This document shows, piece after piece, positions 1 through 8,803 of a stretch of DNA of 64,000 nucleotides. The translations under genes were made by a program, and so were the position numbers. Each line of letters opens with the position of its first letter. Position 1 is the first letter of the stretch. The notes below the pieces were generated by a model. It worked only from the letters and a program-made list of their open reading frames with translations. It was not told the origin of the DNA and did not search any database. The stretch comes from Bacillota bacterium (lineage in GTDB: Bacteria > Bacillota > Clostridia > Acetivibrionales > JANLFN01), in contig JAEZTC010000002.1 of the NCBI GenBank assembly GCA_023421675.1, positions 434,001 to 498,000 of the forward strand. Direction: 5' to 3'.

Positions 1-442
1 TCATATTCAATAATACGCCAAGGTTCTTTGCATTTACTCCAAGACCATCATTTGTTGAAACTGCAACTACAACCGGTTTGTTGTTCCTTGTATGAGCCTT
101 AAATGCCATTGTTACAGGAGTATCAGTTATTGCATTTGCTAATTTGCCTAAAGTGTTTCCTGTACATGGTGCAATTACAAGTACATCAAGCATATTCTTA
201 GGACCTATTGGCTCTGCTTCTACTATTGTTCTCATAGGATTACGTCCTGTTATCTTAACAAGTTTATCTTTGAAAGAATCTGCAGTTCCAAATCTGGTGT
301 CATAGTTATCTACAGAATACGATATTATCGGATAAACCTGGGCTCCTTCATTTACTACTATTTCTATTTCCTTTATAATGCGGTCAAATGTACAAAAAGA
401 CCCGGTTACCGCAAACCCAATCTTTAAGCCTTCCAGCTGCAT
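1..442 (-). CDS. dpaB: Dipicolinate synthase subunit B, 3'-truncated by window edge
   Basis: Flavoprotein-type subunit that with DpaA converts the lysine-pathway intermediate to dipicolinic acid in the mother cell during sporulation. The visible N-terminal part begins MQLEGLKIGFAVTGSFCTF, has the flavoprotein fold pattern, and contains VIAPCTGNTLGKLANAITD, typical of the DpaB/SpoVFB family. The start is the ATG at 442, three bases after the dpaA stop codon, so the two genes are translated from one transcript. The C-terminus lies beyond the left edge. The identification rests on family motifs and on the dpaA neighbour. Confidence 0.9.
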   Translation of the reverse strand, partial: MQLEGLKIGFAVTGSFCTFDRIIKEIEIVVNEGAQVYPIISYSVDNYDTRFGTADSFKDKLVKITGRNPMRTIVEAEPIGPKNMLDVLVIAPCTGNTLGKLANAITDTPVTMAFKAHTRNNKPVVVAVSTNDGLGVNAKNLGVLLNM

Positions 443-445
443 AAT

Positions 446-1318
446 TTATACCCCCAGTTCATCCATAATATTATATACAGTTTCCTTAATATATTTTGCT
501 GCTGTTACAGGAGCTACCTTACCTGGCAGTGACAAAGCCCATATTGCCTTCAGTCCCATATCCTTTGCCTTTTCGAAGTCTATTCCGCCTGGTTTTGAGG
601 CCAGATCTATAAGCAGCGTATCCTTTCTGACAAGTGAAAGCATCTGCTGATTAAGGACAATATTAGGGATTGTATTGACTATAAGGTCCATTTGAGGCAA
701 AACTTTTGAAATATCATTTATATGTATGGGGATATAATTATTGCTTCTTATCCATGCAAGGTCTGAATACTTCCTTGCTTCAACATAAACCTCCGAACCA
801 AGAACATGCAGCAGCTTTGCAACCAGTTTTCCAACTCTCCCATATCCCAGGACAAGTGATTTGCTGTCGTGAATAGTTATAGGCATTTCTTCCATGGCAA
901 TTTGTATTGTACCCTCAGCAGTTGGAATTGCGTTAAGTATTGCCATTTCTTCTCTTTCAAGTAGGTCCATTATGTAAACATTATATATGTGTGACATATT
1001 AATTATCTTTTCACTTACACGTCCTGCAAGAAACAGCTGGTTTTTGGTCATTTTCTTAAATACATCGTGTATAAATATTTTTTCCTGATGGAAGGGTGCA
1101 TTTATTGTTTCATTGTCGTTTGAACATGGAATAGGCCCGATTACAACGTCAGAATCATCTATTGCTTCTGCCAGGTCTTGGCATTCCTTCATTCCAAGTT
1201 CAAAGCCTGCTTTACTGAAACCGAATATATTGACTTCATTTCCATCTTCAATAATTTGATTTGCAAGTTTTATATTTCTTAAATCTCCACCTATAATAGT
1301 TATTTTTTTCCCGTTCAT
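446..1318 (-). CDS. dpaA: Dipicolinate synthase subunit A
   Basis: NAD(P)-binding subunit of dipicolinate synthase (SpoVFA), which makes the calcium chelator of the spore core. The N-terminus MNGKKITIIGGD and a second Rossmann glycine motif near residue 155 (GYGRVGKLVAKL) match the family. I chose the ATG at 1318 because AGGGGG lies 7 bases upstream; an upstream in-frame ATG at 1360 would add 14 residues, and one at 1324 sits directly on the ribosome-binding site. The resulting 290 residues fit the family. A terminator separates it from the upstream peptidase gene, so dpaAB probably has its own mother-cell promoter; I could not identify that promoter with certainty. Confidence 0.92.
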   Translation of the reverse strand: MNGKKITIIGGDLRNIKLANQIIEDGNEVNIFGFSKAGFELGMKECQDLAEAIDDSDVVIGPIPCSNDNETINAPFHQEKIFIHDVFKKMTKNQLFLAGRVSEKIINMSHIYNVYIMDLLEREEMAILNAIPTAEGTIQIAMEEMPITIHDSKSLVLGYGRVGKLVAKLLHVLGSEVYVEARKYSDLAWIRSNNYIPIHINDISKVLPQMDLIVNTIPNIVLNQQMLSLVRKDTLLIDLASKPGGIDFEKAKDMGLKAIWALSLPGKVAPVTAAKYIKETVYNIMDELGV

Positions 1319-1411
1319 GGGCATTCCCCCTGTAAAACAGACGCTGTAAAAGCTTTTCATTATTCATTACAGTTTATGTTCATTAGTATTTACCAGTGCT
1401 TGTATCAGATA

Positions 1412-1441
1412 CAAAAAAAGAACCCTTTTAAGGTTCTTTTT
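1412..1441 (-). terminator. Rho-independent terminator after the M16 peptidase gene
   Basis: On the minus strand a stem AAAGAACC/GGTTCTTT with an AT loop is followed by a run of T. It lies 13 bases beyond the peptidase stop codon and separates the rpsO-pnp-peptidase unit from dpaAB. Confidence 0.85.
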
Positions 1442-1453
1442 CGTTTTAATTTT

Positions 1454-2707
1454 TTATAAAAGACTTTTAAAATCAATTTCCTTTTTTATGTTTCCTACAG
1501 CTGTGAAGCCTACCTTACTCAAATCAAATACCTTTTCCAGAGTTTTTGTTACTCTTTCAAGGCTGATTTTATCTATTTTGTCCAGAACCTCATCGGGAGT
1601 ATTAATTCTGCCAAGCAGCAGCTCGGCTTTTCCGATACTGTTCATACGGCTGCTTGTGCTTTCAAGCCCGAGAATGTAGTTTCCTTTAAGTTGTTCTTTA
1701 GACTTTTCAAGCTCTTCTTTTTTAATACCTTTTGACTTGAGCTGCCTTATTTCCTTTACTACCATTTTCACAACAATTTCAAGCTGATCCGGCTTCATAC
1801 CTGCATAAACAGTGAATAAACCGGTATTCTTGTATGATGAAGGATATGAATAAATGGAATATGCAAGTCCCTTTTCTTCCCTGATTTTTTGAAAAAGTCT
1901 TGAGCTCATTCCGCCGCCGAAGATGTTGTTAATAGCAAGCAGCGTATACAATTCATCATTGCCATGCTCAATTCCATCAAAACCCATGCACATATGAACC
2001 TGTTCGGTATCCTTTTCTCTTATTCTGCTTCCAGCAATGAAATCTGCAGCATCGGTTTTTGAAATCTCCTGAGGTTTTGCTTCCCATTTACTAAAGCTTT
2101 TGTTTATTAGCTCAAGCAGTTCATCATCATCATAGTTTCCCGCAACTGCAATAACCGTATTTGCAGGAGTATAATTCCTTGAAATATATTCGGTTATAGT
2201 GTCCCTGTTAATGTTTGAAAGAATCTCCCGGGTACCCAAAATAGGATACCCAAGAGCATTTCCATCCCAAACTGTTTCTGAAAGTATATCATGAACCAAT
2301 TCTTCAGGAGAGTCTTCATACATTCCGATCTCTTCCATAATGACATTGCGTTCGGTGTTTATATCCTTCTTTGCAAACAGGGAATTGAAAAACATATCTG
2401 AAAGCACATCAACAGCTAAACCCAAGTGTGCATCCAGTGTTTTTGTGTAGTAACAGGTACATTCCTTTCCCGTAAATGCATTTATCTGACCGCCTATATT
2501 GTCTATTGTTTCTGCAATAGCCTTTGCAGTCCTCTTTTCAGTACCTTTAAAAAGCATGTGTTCAATAAAATGAGATACACCGTTATTGTTTTTATCTTCA
2601 TTCCTTGAACCGGTTCCTACCCAGATTCCGAGTGAAACTGATCTCATAAAAGGTATCTTTTCACATACCACCCTGAGACCATTATCTAAAGTTATTCTTT
2701 TATACAT
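1454..2707 (-). CDS. M16 family zinc peptidase (YmxG / processing-peptidase-like)
   Basis: Insulinase-family metallopeptidase of 417 residues. The inverted zinc motif HFIEH is near residue 46 and the third zinc ligand is probably in NVIMEEIGMYED near residue 122. The second M16 domain carries the GGGMSSRLFQKIREEKGLAY signature. This is the usual downstream neighbour of pnp in Firmicutes (ymxG/mlpA). The substrate is not known from sequence. No signal peptide is visible, so it acts in the cytoplasm. It starts 30 bases after pnp, probably cotranscribed. Confidence 0.92.
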   Translation of the reverse strand: MYKRITLDNGLRVVCEKIPFMRSVSLGIWVGTGSRNEDKNNNGVSHFIEHMLFKGTEKRTAKAIAETIDNIGGQINAFTGKECTCYYTKTLDAHLGLAVDVLSDMFFNSLFAKKDINTERNVIMEEIGMYEDSPEELVHDILSETVWDGNALGYPILGTREILSNINRDTITEYISRNYTPANTVIAVAGNYDDDELLELINKSFSKWEAKPQEISKTDAADFIAGSRIREKDTEQVHMCMGFDGIEHGNDELYTLLAINNIFGGGMSSRLFQKIREEKGLAYSIYSYPSSYKNTGLFTVYAGMKPDQLEIVVKMVVKEIRQLKSKGIKKEELEKSKEQLKGNYILGLESTSSRMNSIGKAELLLGRINTPDEVLDKIDKISLERVTKTLEKVFDLSKVGFTAVGNIKKEIDFKSLL

Positions 2708-2737
2708 ATTTCCTCCGGCGTTTTGGATAAGAAAGCT

Positions 2738-4855
2738 TTACTGCTTTGCTTCTTCAGGCTTGCTCTCATCCGGCATCGCATCTTTCCTGGAAAGGTTTAT
2801 TCTTCCCTGTTTGTCTACTTCCAAAACCTTGACAAGTATTTCGTCTCCGACATTTACTACGTCTTCAACCTTTTCAACCCTCTTCTTGTCAAGCTTTGAG
2901 ATGTGTACAAGTCCTTCTTTACCAGGCAGGAACTCAACAAATGCTCCAAAGGTTGTTACCCTTGCTACCTTACCCATGTAAATCTGTCCTGGTTCAACAT
3001 CCTTTGCGATTCCTTCTATGATTTGAATAGCCTTCTGGCCGGCTTTTGCATCAGTTGCTGCAACGTATACCTTGCCGTTTTCTTCTATATCAATCTTAAC
3101 TCCGGTTTCTGCAATGATCTTGTTAATCATTTTTCCGCCAGGTCCGATAACATCTCTGATCTTATCAGGATCTATTGAAGTTGTGAGAATCTTCGGTGCA
3201 TACTGTGAAAGCTCAGTTCTAGGCTTTTCAATAGCTTTAAGTATTACATCGTTGATTATCTGCAATCTTCCCTTTCTAGTGAGTTCAAAAGCTTGCTTGA
3301 TTATTTCTTCGCTTAATCCTTCAACCTTTATATCCATCTGAATTGCAGTAATACCGTCCTTTGTTCCTGCAACCTTGAAGTCCATATCTCCAAAGAAGTC
3401 TTCTATTCCCTGTATATCCATGAATGTTACGAATCTGTCAGGATTATTTTCATCAATTACAAGACCTGAAGAAATTCCTGCAACTGGATTCTTTATCGGA
3501 ACACCGGCATCCATAAGTGCCAGGGTGCTTCCGCAAACGCTTCCCTGTGAGGTTGATCCATTTGACATAAGGACTTCGGAAACCAGTCTTAAAGCATATG
3601 GGAATTCGTCTTCATTTGGGATGACAGGTTCCAATGCTCTTTCTGCAAGGGCACCGTGACCAATTTCTCTTCTGCCTGGTCCTCTTGAAGTCTTTGCTTC
3701 TCCAACACTGTATCCTGGGAAGTTATAGTGGTGCATATATCTTTTTGTTTCTTCAAGATCAAGTCCATCAAGCATTTGAACATCACCCATTGCTCCAAGT
3801 GTAACAGTTGTGAGCACCTGAGTCTGTCCACGCTGGAAAAGTCCAGAACCGTGAGTCCTTGGGAGAATACCAACATCGGCACTTAAAGGTCTTATTGCGT
3901 CAAGGCTTCTTCCATCAACTCTCTTGTGTTCTTCAAGGATATATTCTCTTACAACCTTCTTCTCAAGCTTATAAATAGCTTCCTTTATTAAGGATTCACT
4001 TTCAGGATAGATTTCTGCAAAATGTTCCTTGACTTCATCTGTAAGTTTGCTTATATTTTCATCTCTTACAGACTTGTCATCAGTAAGAACAGCAACTCTC
4101 ATTTTTTCATAAGCAAAGTCTTTGATTGCCTGGAATACATCTGCAGGTATTTCAGCGGATTTGTATTCAAACTTTGGTTTTCCGATTTCTTTTACAATGC
4201 CATCTATAAATTCTACTATCTTTTTGATTTCATCATGGCCTTTTCTGATTGCTCCAAGCATTACATCTTCAGATACTTCATTTGCTCCTGCTTCTATCAT
4301 AGTGATTTTATCACGTGTTCCAGCAAGAGTAACATACATCTGGCTCTTTTCTCTTTGTTGTGCATTCGGATTAATTATAACCTCTCCATCAACCAATCCA
4401 AGTACAATTCCTCCGATAGGTCCCTTCCATGGTATATCCGAAATGGATATTGCTATAGAAGTTCCTATCATTGCAGCTATCTCAGGTGAATTGTCCTGAT
4501 CAACTGACATAACAGTATTTACAACTACTACATCGTTTCTTAAATCCTTAGGGAAAAGCGGACGAATTGGTCTGTCTATAACCCTTGAAGTAAGTATTGC
4601 CTTTTCTGTAGGCTTTCCTTCCCTTTTAATAAATCCGCCAGGGATTTTTCCTACAGAGTAAAGTCTTTCTTCATAATCAACGCTGAGCGGAAAGAAATCG
4701 ATTCCGTCACGTGGCTGAGTTGAAGCTGTTGCACTGGACATTACGACAGTGTCACCATAACGTACCATACATGAGCCGTTTGCGAACTGCGCAAGTTTAC
4801 CTGTTTCAATAGTCAGAGTTCTTCCTGCAAGTTCCATGGAAAATGAGTTTTGCAT
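2738..4855 (-). CDS. pnp: Polyribonucleotide nucleotidyltransferase (PNPase)
   Basis: Phosphorolytic 3'-5' exoribonuclease of the RNA degradosome, 705 residues, the usual length. The order is RNase PH domain 1, a helical linker, RNase PH domain 2, a KH domain (DKIRDVIGPGGKMINKI, near residue 555) and a C-terminal S1 domain (GKVARVTTFGAFVEFLPG, near residue 625). The rpsO-pnp order is the ancestral one. A long inverted repeat in the rpsO-pnp gap would be transcribed as the pnp leader and could influence expression. Confidence 0.98.
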   Translation of the reverse strand: MQNSFSMELAGRTLTIETGKLAQFANGSCMVRYGDTVVMSSATASTQPRDGIDFFPLSVDYEERLYSVGKIPGGFIKREGKPTEKAILTSRVIDRPIRPLFPKDLRNDVVVVNTVMSVDQDNSPEIAAMIGTSIAISISDIPWKGPIGGIVLGLVDGEVIINPNAQQREKSQMYVTLAGTRDKITMIEAGANEVSEDVMLGAIRKGHDEIKKIVEFIDGIVKEIGKPKFEYKSAEIPADVFQAIKDFAYEKMRVAVLTDDKSVRDENISKLTDEVKEHFAEIYPESESLIKEAIYKLEKKVVREYILEEHKRVDGRSLDAIRPLSADVGILPRTHGSGLFQRGQTQVLTTVTLGAMGDVQMLDGLDLEETKRYMHHYNFPGYSVGEAKTSRGPGRREIGHGALAERALEPVIPNEDEFPYALRLVSEVLMSNGSTSQGSVCGSTLALMDAGVPIKNPVAGISSGLVIDENNPDRFVTFMDIQGIEDFFGDMDFKVAGTKDGITAIQMDIKVEGLSEEIIKQAFELTRKGRLQIINDVILKAIEKPRTELSQYAPKILTTSIDPDKIRDVIGPGGKMINKIIAETGVKIDIEENGKVYVAATDAKAGQKAIQIIEGIAKDVEPGQIYMGKVARVTTFGAFVEFLPGKEGLVHISKLDKKRVEKVEDVVNVGDEILVKVLEVDKQGRINLSRKDAMPDESKPEEAKQ

Positions 4856-4907
4856 ATAAAATGCCTCCTTCAGTTTTGGCTGCTACGGACTTATGGGAAG
4901 AAAATAT

Positions 4908-5179
4908 GGCAGGTTTAAATCAAGGCTTTGGTTGAGGTTAAGGTAAAAACTGAAAAGCAATTGAGAATGGAGAATTGAGAATGGAGAATTATAAAAAATC
5001 TCAAACAATTTTTTAATAATCTCAAACAACCACTAAGCCAATTTCTCAATAAATATCTCTTTTAAAATTGAAAATTGGGAATTAGTTTATAAATAATCTT
5101 TTAAACATTCTCAATTCTCAATCCTTAATTCTCAATTATTACTTGCACTTCAGTGCATACCTTAGCCTTAACCCTGCCT
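4908..5179. repeat. Long imperfect inverted repeat (MITE-like) in the rpsO-pnp gap
   Basis: This element fills the 510-base gap between rpsO and pnp. The left arm (from 4908) reads GGCAGGTTTAA, AAGGCT, AAGGTA, ACTGAA, then repeated TTGAGAAT units. The complement of the right arm (up to about 5179) reads GGCAGGGTTAAGGCTAAGGTA, ACTGAA, TTGAGAAT in the same order. The arms are roughly 100 bases each around an AT-rich centre that itself holds a duplicated ATCTCAAACAA unit. No coding sequence is visible. The structure fits a non-autonomous element or a large leader hairpin. Confidence 0.65.
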
Positions 5180-5332
5180 GTTCTTTTTATTTCTGTCATA
5201 AGTGTGCCGTAGCGCTTTTTAAATTTTTATTTTCTATTTATTATATCTACATTATTTTAATCAGAATATAAATTAATTAAACATAGAAAAAATTCCTTTA
5301 TGTACTCTGAACAAATAATGTTTATACCAAAA

Positions 5333-5360
5333 TCAAAAAAAGAGCGGATAGCTCCGCCCT
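5333..5360 (-). terminator. Terminator after rpsO
   Basis: On the minus strand the stem GCGGA/TCCGC with a GCTA loop is followed by TCTTTTTTT, starting immediately after the rpsO stop codon. Some read-through into pnp is possible but not shown. Confidence 0.85.
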
Positions 5361-5366
5361 GTTTTT

Positions 5367-5630
5367 TTATTTTCTCAAATTGAGTTTTTCAACTATTGCA
5401 CGGTATCTTTCAATATCAACCTTTGCAAGATAATCAAGTAAACCCCTTCTTTGACCAACCATCTTAAGAAGTCCTCTTCTTGAATGATGATCCTTCTTAT
5501 GAATTTTTAAATGTTCATTAAGATGATTGATTCTCTCAGTGAGAATAGCTATCTGCACTTCCGGGGATCCGGTATCGTTTTCGTGCAGTCTGTACTGTCC
5601 AATAATTCCTTGTTTTTGTTCCTTTATCAT
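5367..5630 (-). CDS. rpsO: 30S ribosomal protein S15
   Basis: Ribosomal protein of 87 residues that binds the central domain of 16S rRNA. The sequence shows the full S15 signature, including the DTGSPEVQIA turn, the HKKDHHSRRGL motif and the C-terminal RRGLLDYLAK helix. The start is an ATG preceded by AGGAGG. A structured leader precedes it. Confidence 0.98.
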   Translation of the reverse strand: MIKEQKQGIIGQYRLHENDTGSPEVQIAILTERINHLNEHLKIHKKDHHSRRGLLKMVGQRRGLLDYLAKVDIERYRAIVEKLNLRK

Positions 5631-5644
5631 GTTAACCCTCCTAG

Positions 5645-5707
5645 GTTTAATCGCCGATAGCCAGGTACACGGTCGGAGTCTTCCGCAAACTCAGCAGTCG
5701 GTTAATA
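5645..5707 (-). promoter_or_regulatory. Candidate S15 autoregulatory leader
   Basis: The rpsO 5' leader on the minus strand can form an outer pairing of TTAACCGA with TCGG...TTAA and an inner GAGT/ACTC hairpin with a 9-base loop, followed by AGGAGG. Ribosomal S15 in Firmicutes commonly represses itself by binding such a leader. The folding here was read by eye only. Confidence 0.4.
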
Positions 5708-5774
5708 TACATGTTGTATTCTAGCATAGATAAAATAAATTGTAAATAAAAATCTCTTAAATACCCTGATAAAT

Positions 5775-7316
5775 TTAATTTCCTTCCTCAAGCTTCAAAT
5801 CTATCCCTATAACTCCGATAATCTTACCCTCTGAATTTTTTACAGGCATCGAATAAGTTATGCAGGGATTTTTAGTAATGGCGGAAACATAAATCTTTGA
5901 TATGAACTCTTCCCCTTTTATGCTGGACTTAAACCAATCTCTGACCCCTGCATTTGCAATACCTGCAGGAGGATTGGAATATATGAAACGTCCTTTGGTA
6001 TCATTGGTCCATGCTGCTTCAATATAATCAGTTCTTAATACAAGCTCATCCAGAAGTGTTTTATGAACAGCGTTGTCCAGCTTTTCATATCCTGGATTTT
6101 TGAGGAACTCTTCTGATGTTCTTTTGAAATCATTTATCTTGTGCTTTATTACATCCAGATTTTTGACCTTGAATTGCTGTATCGATGAGCTATCAATAAG
6201 CTTTTCCAGGTTTTCTGCTGAAGCCTTAAGCCTGTCACCCATTCCCGACATATCCATTATACTGTGTTTCTGTGTATGTATTGATTTTTTAACATCTTCA
6301 AACATTTCAGTTGTAACAGATATAATGTTTCCTACATTCAGTATCTTGTTCTGTACATTTTTATTAAGTTCTGCCTCTTCTTTTGAAAGCTCATTAATTT
6401 TGTTAATCATTCCAGCAACCTTCTCAAAAGATGTGTTTATGGTTTCAAGACTACTTCCTACACTTTTTGAGGCCTCAACACCCTTCATAACATTTTGTGC
6501 ATTTTCATTTACTATAGAATACATTTCGTCTACTTCGCTCTGAATATTTGTTATGAGTGAATTAATATTTTTAACAGATTCTTCTGTTTCCATCGAAAGC
6601 TTTCTAATCTCTTCTGCAACAACCGCGAAACCTTTTCCTGCTTCACCGGCTCTCGCAGATTCTATGGAAGCATTAAGTGCCAGAAGATGCGTCTGCTTTG
6701 AAATATTATTTACTGTTTCAAGAATTCCAATTATCTCTTTTGAGGTTGTATTTAATTTTTCCATGTTGTCCATAGTTTTGCCTGTGGAATTTTTAATTAA
6801 TCCTATGGTTTCAACTATATCCATTATTTGACCAAGGCTGTTTTTTATAGTCTTATCCGATGCTTCACTTATTTCACCCGCTTCAAGAGTTGTTGAATTT
6901 ACGTTTTCCAAAAGCTCCATTGCAGAGTTTACTACATTTGTAGTATCCTTCATTTCCTGTTCAACCTTTTTTTCGTGTTCCGACATTTCTTTTGCCTGTG
7001 AATACAGGTTACTTGTAAAGTTCTCACTTTCATCAATTGTAAGCAGGAGCTGCTCTGAAACTGAAGATACCTGACTTGAAGCGACCTGTATCTCATAATT
7101 AAAATTGGAAAGTTTCTTGTTTAAAACCTTTTTCTCCTTGCTCATAGAATCACTGGTCTTTTTTATAGACTGGTATATAAATATATCAATAATCAAAAGA
7201 ACTGCCAGAACAGCTGTCACATACCACTTATCCAATCCGAGCACTATAAATTGAAATATTCCGACAAGCAGAGTGAAAATCACTTGCACCACCAAAAGAT
7301 AAAAAGCCTTCTTCAC
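5775..7316 (-). CDS. Methyl-accepting chemotaxis protein with C-terminal Cache-like domain
   Basis: Chemoreceptor of 513 residues. Two hydrophobic helices occupy the first 50 residues with almost no periplasmic loop. A coiled-coil MCP signalling domain follows, with its conserved tip (LLALNASIESARAGEAGKGF, near residue 235). The last 110 residues look like a Cache/PDC sensor half (DYIEAAWTNDTKGRFIYSNP, VRDWFKSSI, GKIIGVIGIDLKL), so the probable ligand domain is cytoplasmic and C-terminal. The GTG at 7316 is preferred: GGGGGAG lies 6 bases upstream, whereas an ATG 22 codons earlier has no such site and lies in a GGCGC/GCGCC hairpin. Ligand unknown. Confidence 0.88.
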   Translation of the reverse strand: MKKAFYLLVVQVIFTLLVGIFQFIVLGLDKWYVTAVLAVLLIIDIFIYQSIKKTSDSMSKEKKVLNKKLSNFNYEIQVASSQVSSVSEQLLLTIDESENFTSNLYSQAKEMSEHEKKVEQEMKDTTNVVNSAMELLENVNSTTLEAGEISEASDKTIKNSLGQIMDIVETIGLIKNSTGKTMDNMEKLNTTSKEIIGILETVNNISKQTHLLALNASIESARAGEAGKGFAVVAEEIRKLSMETEESVKNINSLITNIQSEVDEMYSIVNENAQNVMKGVEASKSVGSSLETINTSFEKVAGMINKINELSKEEAELNKNVQNKILNVGNIISVTTEMFEDVKKSIHTQKHSIMDMSGMGDRLKASAENLEKLIDSSSIQQFKVKNLDVIKHKINDFKRTSEEFLKNPGYEKLDNAVHKTLLDELVLRTDYIEAAWTNDTKGRFIYSNPPAGIANAGVRDWFKSSIKGEEFISKIYVSAITKNPCITYSMPVKNSEGKIIGVIGIDLKLEEGN

Positions 7317-7536
7317 ATTGCACTCCCCCTTAAAACAAAAAAGGCGCAAAAAAATAATAATTTTTAAGCGCCCATTGCTCATAATTTTTCTATTTGTTTT
7401 TTAAAATATTAACATAATTCTCCTCTATTTTCAATATGTTTTTATTTAATCATGCAGAAACAAGGGTTCAGCAAAGAACACTTAGTTAACATTATGAATA
7501 TTATGTTAATATGATTAAACTATTGGAGGGTTATTT

Positions 7537-7758
7537 ATGGATCCCATGATTGAAGCAAAATGCTGTTCCCCAATGGAACCGACAGCTATCATGCCTGCAC
7601 AATTTCAAATGCCGGTATTTAAGCTTGCCCATTCATATGTACCATATCAACAATTGACTTGCATATTTCCGCCCATGAAGGGTTTAAAATGTGGAACTAT
7701 CTTTCCGGAGCTGTCAAGACCTTATGGAACCGATCCGGAATATACAGTAGATCAATAA
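7537..7758 (+). CDS. cotJA: Spore coat-associated protein CotJA
   Basis: Small proline- and cysteine-containing protein of 73 residues, first gene of the cotJ operon, involved in assembling the inner spore coat in Bacillus. The family pattern of a proline-rich centre and a conserved LAHSYVPYQ segment is visible. A GGAGG site precedes the ATG. CotJB follows after 14 bases. Expression in the mother cell is known for the family; I could not place a convincing sigma-E promoter here. Confidence 0.9.
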   Translation: MDPMIEAKCCSPMEPTAIMPAQFQMPVFKLAHSYVPYQQLTCIFPPMKGLKCGTIFPELSRPYGTDPEYTVDQ

Positions 7759-7772
7759 GGAGGTGAACCCAT

Positions 7773-8024
7773 ATGGATATGAACCAGCGTAATGCAATGA
7801 AAGAATTAATGGCTGCTGACTTTACTGCTCTTGATTTAGCATTGTATCTTAATACGCACCCATGCGACAGGCAGGCCCTTGCTCTTTACTGTAATGCAGT
7901 TCAGCGTGCTAAAGCACTTCTGATGAATTATGAAAGATGTTATGGACCAATTACGCATTATGGTGCTGCCAATTACACTAATTCATGGCTTTGGGCTTTA
8001 ACTCCATGGCCGTGGGAATGTTAA
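7773..8024 (+). CDS. cotJB: Spore coat protein CotJB
   Basis: Protein of 83 residues with the CotJB pattern: ALDLALYLNTHPCDRQAL near the middle and an aromatic tail ending WLWALTPWPWEC. AAGGAGGTGA precedes the ATG. It sits between cotJA and cotJC with 14-base spacings, so the three are one operon. CotJB is thought to help CotJC into the coat. Confidence 0.93.
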   Translation: MDMNQRNAMKELMAADFTALDLALYLNTHPCDRQALALYCNAVQRAKALLMNYERCYGPITHYGAANYTNSWLWALTPWPWEC

Positions 8025-8038
8025 AGGAGGTATAAGAA

Positions 8039-8632
8039 ATGTGGGTCTATGAGAAAAAACTTCAATATCCTGTGTGCATAAAATGTGCAAACCCCAAAAT
8101 GGCTAAATATATAATTACACAATATGGAGGCCCTGACGGTGAACTTGCTGCCTCCTTGAGATACCTCAGCCAGAGGTTCAGTATGCCTACAAACGATGGG
8201 AAGGCTGTACTGAACGACATAGGTACTGAGGAGCTCGCGCACCTTGAGATGGTCGGTTCAATGGTTTTCCAGCTTACCAAGGGCGTGCCTGCAAAAGAGC
8301 TTGAAAAGCTTGGACTTGGTGCTTATTATGCAGACCACGACCATGCAGTTTATCCTATGAGCGCAGCAGGTAACCCTTTTACCGCAGCTTACATTCAGTC
8401 AAAGGGTGACCCCATTGCGGACCTGCAGGAAGACCTTGCAGCAGAGGCAAAAGCAAGAGCAACTTATGAAAACCTGATAAATCTTGCTGATGACCCTGAT
8501 GTTATCGAACCCCTAAGATTCCTGAGAGCCAGAGAAATAGTACACTTCCAACGTTTTGGAGAGCTTCTTAATACAATACAGTTCAGGATGGCAGAAAAGA
8601 AATGTTTTACAATGAGACCTGAAAGTAATTAA
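8039..8632 (+). CDS. cotJC: Manganese catalase-like spore coat protein CotJC
   Basis: Ferritin-like protein of 197 residues homologous to non-haem manganese catalase; it protects or cross-links the spore coat. Metal-ligand signatures are visible: TEELAHLEMVG near residue 63 and an REIVHFQRFGELL helix near residue 165. It ends the cotJ operon and is followed by a hairpin terminator. A degraded copy of part of this gene occurs near 10660. Confidence 0.94.
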   Translation: MWVYEKKLQYPVCIKCANPKMAKYIITQYGGPDGELAASLRYLSQRFSMPTNDGKAVLNDIGTEELAHLEMVGSMVFQLTKGVPAKELEKLGLGAYYADHDHAVYPMSAAGNPFTAAYIQSKGDPIADLQEDLAAEAKARATYENLINLADDPDVIEPLRFLRAREIVHFQRFGELLNTIQFRMAEKKCFTMRPESN

Positions 8633-8661
8633 AAATGAATGGTATTGAAAAAATTCTTAAC

Positions 8662-8698
8662 AAAATGCGGCTGTTGAGCTATCACAGTCGCATTTTTT
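8662..8698 (+). terminator. Terminator after cotJC (copy 1 of a dispersed hairpin)
   Basis: AAAATGCGGCTGT and its near complement ACAGTCGCATTTTTT enclose a short loop. Similar hairpins, built on AAAATGCG(N)...CGCATTTTT, occur at 12379, 15826 and 19628. Confidence 0.85.
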
Positions 8699-8803
8699 AA
8701 TTTGATATTGGCATAACCCCTATAAAGAGAGCATTCAAGGGTAACATAACACAATACTGATTCATATGTTATTGTAGAATATAAATAAGATGGATTAAAA
8801 TAA

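Noticed and set aside
4022..4499. Two long open frames on the plus strand inside pnp
   Set aside because: They run antisense to a complete, well-conserved PNPase gene, have no ribosome-binding site and encode low-complexity Ser/Phe/Ile-rich products.
7322..7382. Upstream ATG for the chemoreceptor (22 extra residues)
   Set aside because: It lies inside a GGCGC/GCGCC hairpin without a ribosome-binding site, while the GTG at 7316 has a strong one.
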